Below are positions 59,396-64,000 of a stretch of DNA of 64,000 nucleotides, piece by piece (the stretch's first letter is position 1; each line of letters opens with the position of its first letter). The stretch spans positions 13,108,972 to 13,172,971 of the forward strand of contig NC_034012.1 of NCBI RefSeq assembly GCF_000346465.2. The letters run 5' to 3'. A program made the position numbers and the translations under genes. This DNA is from Prunus persica (taxonomy: Eukaryota; Streptophyta; Magnoliopsida; Rosales; Rosaceae). Under the pieces are notes generated by a model, which had not been told where the DNA came from, did no database searches, and worked only from the letters and a program-made list of their open reading frames with translations.

Positions 59396-60391
59396 GACAA
59401 ATATATATATATATATATGTACTTTCCTTTTTTCTTTAAATTATAACATATTCATAATTGAGTGAGTAATATGCTTTGGTTCCCAGCCACTGTTAATTAA
59501 ATATTGTATGCTTCGAGTCCGGCTCACATGATTTTGCTACAGAAACCCAACCCATGTTTATTTTCTCTTTTTCTTCTGTTTTTGTTGTCAAAACTGCTAC
59601 ATGCTCATGCATGAACTTGTACGCTTGATTCTTGATAAGGTTCAATCAAATCCCATTTGCTGAGCATACCCAAGACACAGAGTAAGGATCACTGGATCTT
59701 CTAAACTGAAAAACTGTTACAGGGGGCATAGATAGTTGAGGATCACAGAGACAGCAAGGGAACCATCCACATCCCCATTAAGCCAAGATAAAAGGGATGC
59801 AGTATTCATCTACAAAGAGGAGAAAGTTTGTCAAACTTCTCTGTAAAACTTAGTACGGCTCTATTGAACCTTGACATGAAAACTTAGGACGCGTTTGAAT
59901 TCCCACACCAACCACACCACCAACCACACCCACACCAACACCCCCACCCCACCCCAACCCCCCACCCCCCTAAAAAAAACACAAAATTGAAATAAAGCCT
60001 TTTCATCCATCTAATTATTGCTTTCAAACAAGCCGTTCTAATTCAATTCATGCGTGAGGTTGTTCTTGTGCTCTCAAGGGATTTTCCCTTCACCAGTGAA
60101 CAAGAAGGTTGGTACGGTACACCAAGAAAACAAAACAAAAGGGTCATGTCTATCACTGGAGTTGATCCGGAGCTCCAGTTGATTTGATTCGATTAAAAGT
60201 ACAGTAAATGATCAATGCAAGTTCAGAGACAAGGTTTCGACAAATTTCAAAGACAAGCCATCTCTTGTTTTATACCCAACCTGATAACAGAATATCTAGC
60301 ACTATAGGATTAACATTGAATATGGGCACCTGGATCGGTGTGATTTTAGTATGTCAGTTTATAAGTAGTCGAAATATGTCCTCAAATACCA
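59396..60391. other. Intergenic between the ankyrin gene and FAX
   Basis: Holds a (TA)n run right after the ankyrin stop and a C/A-rich tract at about 59908-59970 (ACCACACC and CCCCACCCC words). 60000 onward is the 3' flank of FAX, duplicated at 53.8 kb. Confidence 0.5.
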
Positions 60392-62740
60392 TCACTTAGT
60401 CTTGGCTGGAATATGGTTCCCTCCAGTTGCAATTTTGTAGAGATAAAATCCAGTCATGAGGGCACTGCAACAAATGAAGTGGTTTTAGCTTCAGAAACTT
60501 CAGATATAAGTCATATTAAGGACAACCTATAAACATATAAACTGAGAAGTTCCAATTGAAAGCTTTTAATCATAGATATACTCTACAATTAGGGACAATG
60601 ACAGAAACACAGTTCAATTACTACAATACGCTAACCAAATAACTTTATAATTTAACATATGTGAATTGCCTGCCTTCCTGCAAAACCAGACAAAAAATAG
60701 AAAGACCCCTTTCCGTTCTTGTTTAAGTTTAACCATATAACAGGAGGGAGACATAGATCCTACTCCAACTCTCATTACTCTCCCATTTCCTATCCTGCCT
60801 CTTTTAGAGACCATAGATGTATATGGTATACCCGTTCTATTCTGCAAAGATAATAGACGTAAACACAAGAGAACAGATACGTAGGGCGGGCTGAATCCAA
60901 ACTTCTGAATTATGATGTGAATCAAGATGAAGTCATGCAAGTATGATTTCCCAAAAGCGCTGATTGTAAGGTGCTACAACATATATGGCATCTGAAACTC
61001 CTTTCAACTAAATTTCAGAAGATAGGTTTCAATAGAACAGATTAACCTTGTTCTATCATTCAGGAGAGCTTCGGTCATTCAGTGAGTGGGGACACATGAT
61101 TCAAGATTGTCAAGAAAATATGATATGTATTTGGATTAACATTCAACTGAGCCAAGTTTTACCAATAATTGATGTCAATAAATTTAAAGACCTATAAATA
61201 GCCCATCCTCAACAATCTGCCAGTCTTTGACAGAAAAACTTTACAGTTACAAGTCTTGGGAACATCCTACCATCCCAAATCTACTAACCACAAGAAATAT
61301 GTACATGCCTTAGGTGCACAAACTCATTACCAGCACAGTAGTAAAGATAACGTTTGTTCAATTCAATCTATGCCAAAGCCAGCTAGCGTAGAGAAAGAAG
61401 ATATTCTAAACATCATATTGAATTTGTTTTTTGGAAACAAAATACAGGGGCTGCAATGTTGGAAAGCAGTCATATGCAGCAATAGTATGAGGTAGTAAAA
61501 AATTGATAAACAACTATAAAAGGGCACAATGAATCTGAACTTACCTGATGCCAGCAACAACACCAGCTGGCATGAACTTAGAAGTTTGCATGTAGCGCTG
61601 TCCCATGACCCACGTGAGTATGGCAGCACAAACTGTTTTAAGGGACATGAATCAGTTCCAAAACAAATTTTTCAGAGATTGAGCATCAACGTAACAGTGG
61701 GCAGGATGAAAAAAGAAAAATACGAAGAAAAAGAAGAACAGAATGCAAACTCTCTCTATCTCAATCTCTTCACTTCTTAAAATTCTTGAAATTTTGAAAG
61801 GCAATCACTGAGCATATTACACATAAAGCACATCTTTCAAATCACCCTACCAAGTTTGCAATCAATAATAGATAAAACTTTGTAGTTATATGATATGAAT
61901 AAATGTTACTTAAAGTAAGCCTAGATATGAACGGAGGAAATGCTTTTATATGAGTTGGGATCCAAAACTTTAGGATTTTTTTGGTGTCTCCAGCATTGCT
62001 CAATGAAGAAATGCCTAAATCTGTTATGGATGTATGCAACTCATATCCGCAGACAAACTATAAAGATTCAATTAACAAACCTAGAAACAGTTTTCAACAG
62101 GAAATAAGCTGAGGCTTCCAATCATGGAGAAGCACACAGCTTCCAAATCAGTAGAGAGAACAAAATAACAACCTTGAAAAAAAATCCACATTTCCTACAT
62201 ATCAGCAAAGTCAATGCTATCAAATGAATCAAACTACAAAGCTAACACATTTTGTGATCCATATCTCAAGAAACAGAGACCCAGATAACCTCAACAAAAG
62301 AAAAAAGTCACATTTCCTGCATATCAGCAAAGTCAACGCTATAAAATTAATCAAACTACAAAACTTGCATATTTTGTGATCCATTAATGTTTTTCAAAGC
62401 ATTATCTCAAGAAACAAAGACCCAGATCACGATTTAATTGTTTTTCTTTTCACCTTAACTTCCTTTAATTTCAGTGCAGCATCACTAACACATCTGGGAT
62501 CCAGACCCACCAAAATTCTAAAAGCAAAAAAAGAAGCCTACCCGTTTCAAGAATCAAAGCAGGGTACGAGTTCTTCTTCCTCTCAAAGGCTTTGAGACTG
62601 AAATAGCCGGCAAGAGTGAGAAGCAAACCAATGCCCACACCTCCAGCCAAAGAAGCTGTGCTCCCCTTCCTAAAGTACCCAAATAATCCTCCACCGATCA
62701 GCAGCAACCCGTACGGGATCGTGAAGCAGAAATCGTGCAT
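60392..62740 (-). CDS. FAX: FATTY ACID EXPORT protein (TMEM14 family, FAX5/6/7-like)
   Basis: Three exons on the minus strand, 62740-62542, 61632-61545 and 60464-60392, give 119 aa. The protein begins MHDFCFTIPYGLLLIGGG and contains GVGIGLLLTLAGYFSLKAFE, VMGQRYMQTSKFMPAGVVAG and SALMTGFYLYKIATGGN, the blocks of the Tmemb_14 domain with four short hydrophobic helices. FAX1 exports fatty acids across the plastid inner envelope. This short form without a transit peptide resembles FAX5-7, thought to act at membranes of the secretory pathway. Length is normal for that group. Phases 1 and 2 match across both introns, and the end PAKTK precedes TGA. A broken copy of the 3' part lies at 53750-54495. 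Which of FAX5, 6 or 7 it matches best cannot be told here. Confidence 0.92.
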
Positions 62741-63247
62741 TTTCTCGGAGAACTCAGATTCTCGGGAAAATCACACCAGTTTTTCCCTCACAAATAGAAG
62801 AAACAAAAAAATTTAAAGAAAAGACTTTGGGGTTTATCTCTAGTTTATTTTTTTTGGGCCTGAAATGTCATAAACTACCAAATATTGGCGCGTGGAAGAC
62901 AGTTGGTCAAAAGGCTAATGTGGCCAATCATACCAACTCCACAGTTGCTGCTGAAGATAAGCCATTGACTGAAGACATTTTCTGTATCAAATTAAAGCAG
63001 TTGGATATGCCATGTGATGAGTCTCATCGCATTCAAGTTCCATTTTATTTTTTATTTTTATTTTTATCCTCAAGTTAGGAAGGAGAAGAGAGTGGGAGTA
63101 AAATTTGTATGTCATCGAAAAGTACTGTTTTGTTATTCCATCTAATTACGTCATGTCATATGAAATTCTTTATTATATATGGAGGAACATAATTAATAGA
63201 AATAACAAAATAGTATTATATTCTTGACATGCAAGTTTTTTTTCGTT
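62741..63247. other. FAX promoter region and intergenic sequence
   Basis: Nothing coding is recognised. The presumed FAX leader runs to the right of 62740. The LINE fragment begins at about 63248 after a T-rich stretch. Confidence 0.5.
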
Positions 63248-64000
63248 TTCGTACCATCAAGGAATATTCTTGACAATGTCATGGTTGGTTTAGAAATTAT
63301 GCATACTGTCAAAAGGAGGAAAGAAAAATGGTAAGCAGGGAGCTTTGGCCATTAAGCTGGATATGGCTAAGGCTTATGACAGGGTGGAGTGGTGTTATAT
63401 TGAGGATGTTATGGTACGTTTGGGATTTGCACAAGAATGGGTACGGCGAATAATGGATTGTCTTTCGACTGTTTCCCTTTCGGTGTTGTGGCATGGAAAT
63501 TCTTTTGGTCACTTCAGTTCACAGAGGGGTTTATGTCAGGGCTGTCCATTATCCCCTTATCCTTTCTTGTTTTGTGCAGAAGGTTTTTCTAGCTTGCTCC
63601 GTTTTGCTGAGAGGAATGGAAGTTTAATTGGTGTCTGTGCCGGTCGTTATGCTCCTCAAGTTAACACATTTATTATTTGCAGATGACAGTTTATTATTTT
63701 TGGAGCAAACTCCAAATGTGTGTGTCACATTGAAAAATATCTTTCAAGTATTTGAGAAAGTAGCAAGTCAGGTAATTAATTTTCAGAAATCAGCTTTGTC
63801 TTTCAGTCCAAATGCTTCTCTGGACTTCCAACAACTAGTGACTGATTCTTTACTCATTCCGGTTGTGGTTTTTCATGAGTTTTATTTGGGTTTGCCTACT
63901 CTGGCTGGTAGGGGAAGAAAGGAATTATTTCGATCTGTTAAAGATCGTGTTTGGCATCTTCTCAATAGGTGGAAAGAAAAACTTATTTCTCAAGCTAGCA
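63248..64000 (+). mobile_element. LINE (non-LTR) reverse transcriptase fragment, frameshifted, runs off the window
   Basis: In three frames the sequence reads, in order, FVPSRNILDNVMVGLEIMHT, then GKQGALAIKLDMAKAYDRVE, GLCQGCPLSPYPFL, and LLFADDSLLF with the FADD catalytic motif. This is the order of reverse transcriptase blocks in plant L1-type LINEs. Frame changes fall near 63330 and near 63665, so no functional protein is made. The left end lacks the endonuclease and ORF1, consistent with 5' truncation. The fragment continues past 64000. Confidence 0.85.

Overview
The window is nuclear DNA of a flowering plant, most likely a eudicot. Genes are split by GT-AG introns, the background is AT-rich, and plant families are present (F-box, CYP85-clan P450s, ankyrin/PGG proteins, FAD4-like desaturase, FAX). 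Transposable elements are abundant. Several repeat families look like ones common in Rosaceae genomes, but that placement is from memory and was not tested.

Layout. 1-6.6 kb is repeats: SINE-like pieces, a three-copy Helitron-like array and at least five small inverted-repeat DNA elements, one nested in another. 6.66-7.85 kb is an intronless F-box gene (+), with a broken copy of its 3' end about 1.2 kb downstream. At 11.2 kb is an initiator tRNA-Met gene (-), followed by a complete seven-exon VPS22/SNF8 gene (ESCRT-II, +). 13.7-15.9 kb holds two tandem FAD4-like desaturase copies (-): the upstream-lying one is intact, the other is a pseudogene. 17.6-21.8 kb contains two probable solo LTRs; the 2.49-kb one has a perfect 5-bp target duplication. 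24.6-31.7 kb and 41.9-47.7 kb are two direct copies of a ~5.7-kb block. Each carries an intact seven-exon, 522-aa gene of unassigned function that looks to me like a circularly permuted NlpC/P60 (YiiX-like) hydrolase. Between them lie repeats, a fragment of a CRM-domain gene and a complete 5.0-kb Copia retrotransposon with identical LTRs. 48.1-52.7 kb holds two tandem intact P450 genes (-). 53.8 kb carries a fragment of the FAX gene found at 60.4-62.7 kb (-). Between them is an ankyrin-repeat membrane protein gene (+). The right edge runs into a broken LINE reverse transcriptase.

Themes. Local duplication is the main force here: F-box tail, FAD4-like, YiiX-like, P450 and FAX each exist as a pair or as gene plus fragment. 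One partner is often decayed (FAD4-like, F-box, FAX). In the YiiX-like pair, one copy has Ser where the other has the Cys that I propose as the nucleophile. Three transposon insertions in copy 1 of the 5.7-kb block have matching empty sites in copy 2, which gives precise insertion boundaries and relative timing. The genes do not form an operon-like system; each functions in its own cellular process (vesicle sorting, plastid lipid desaturation, fatty acid export, specialised oxidation, ubiquitin ligase targeting).
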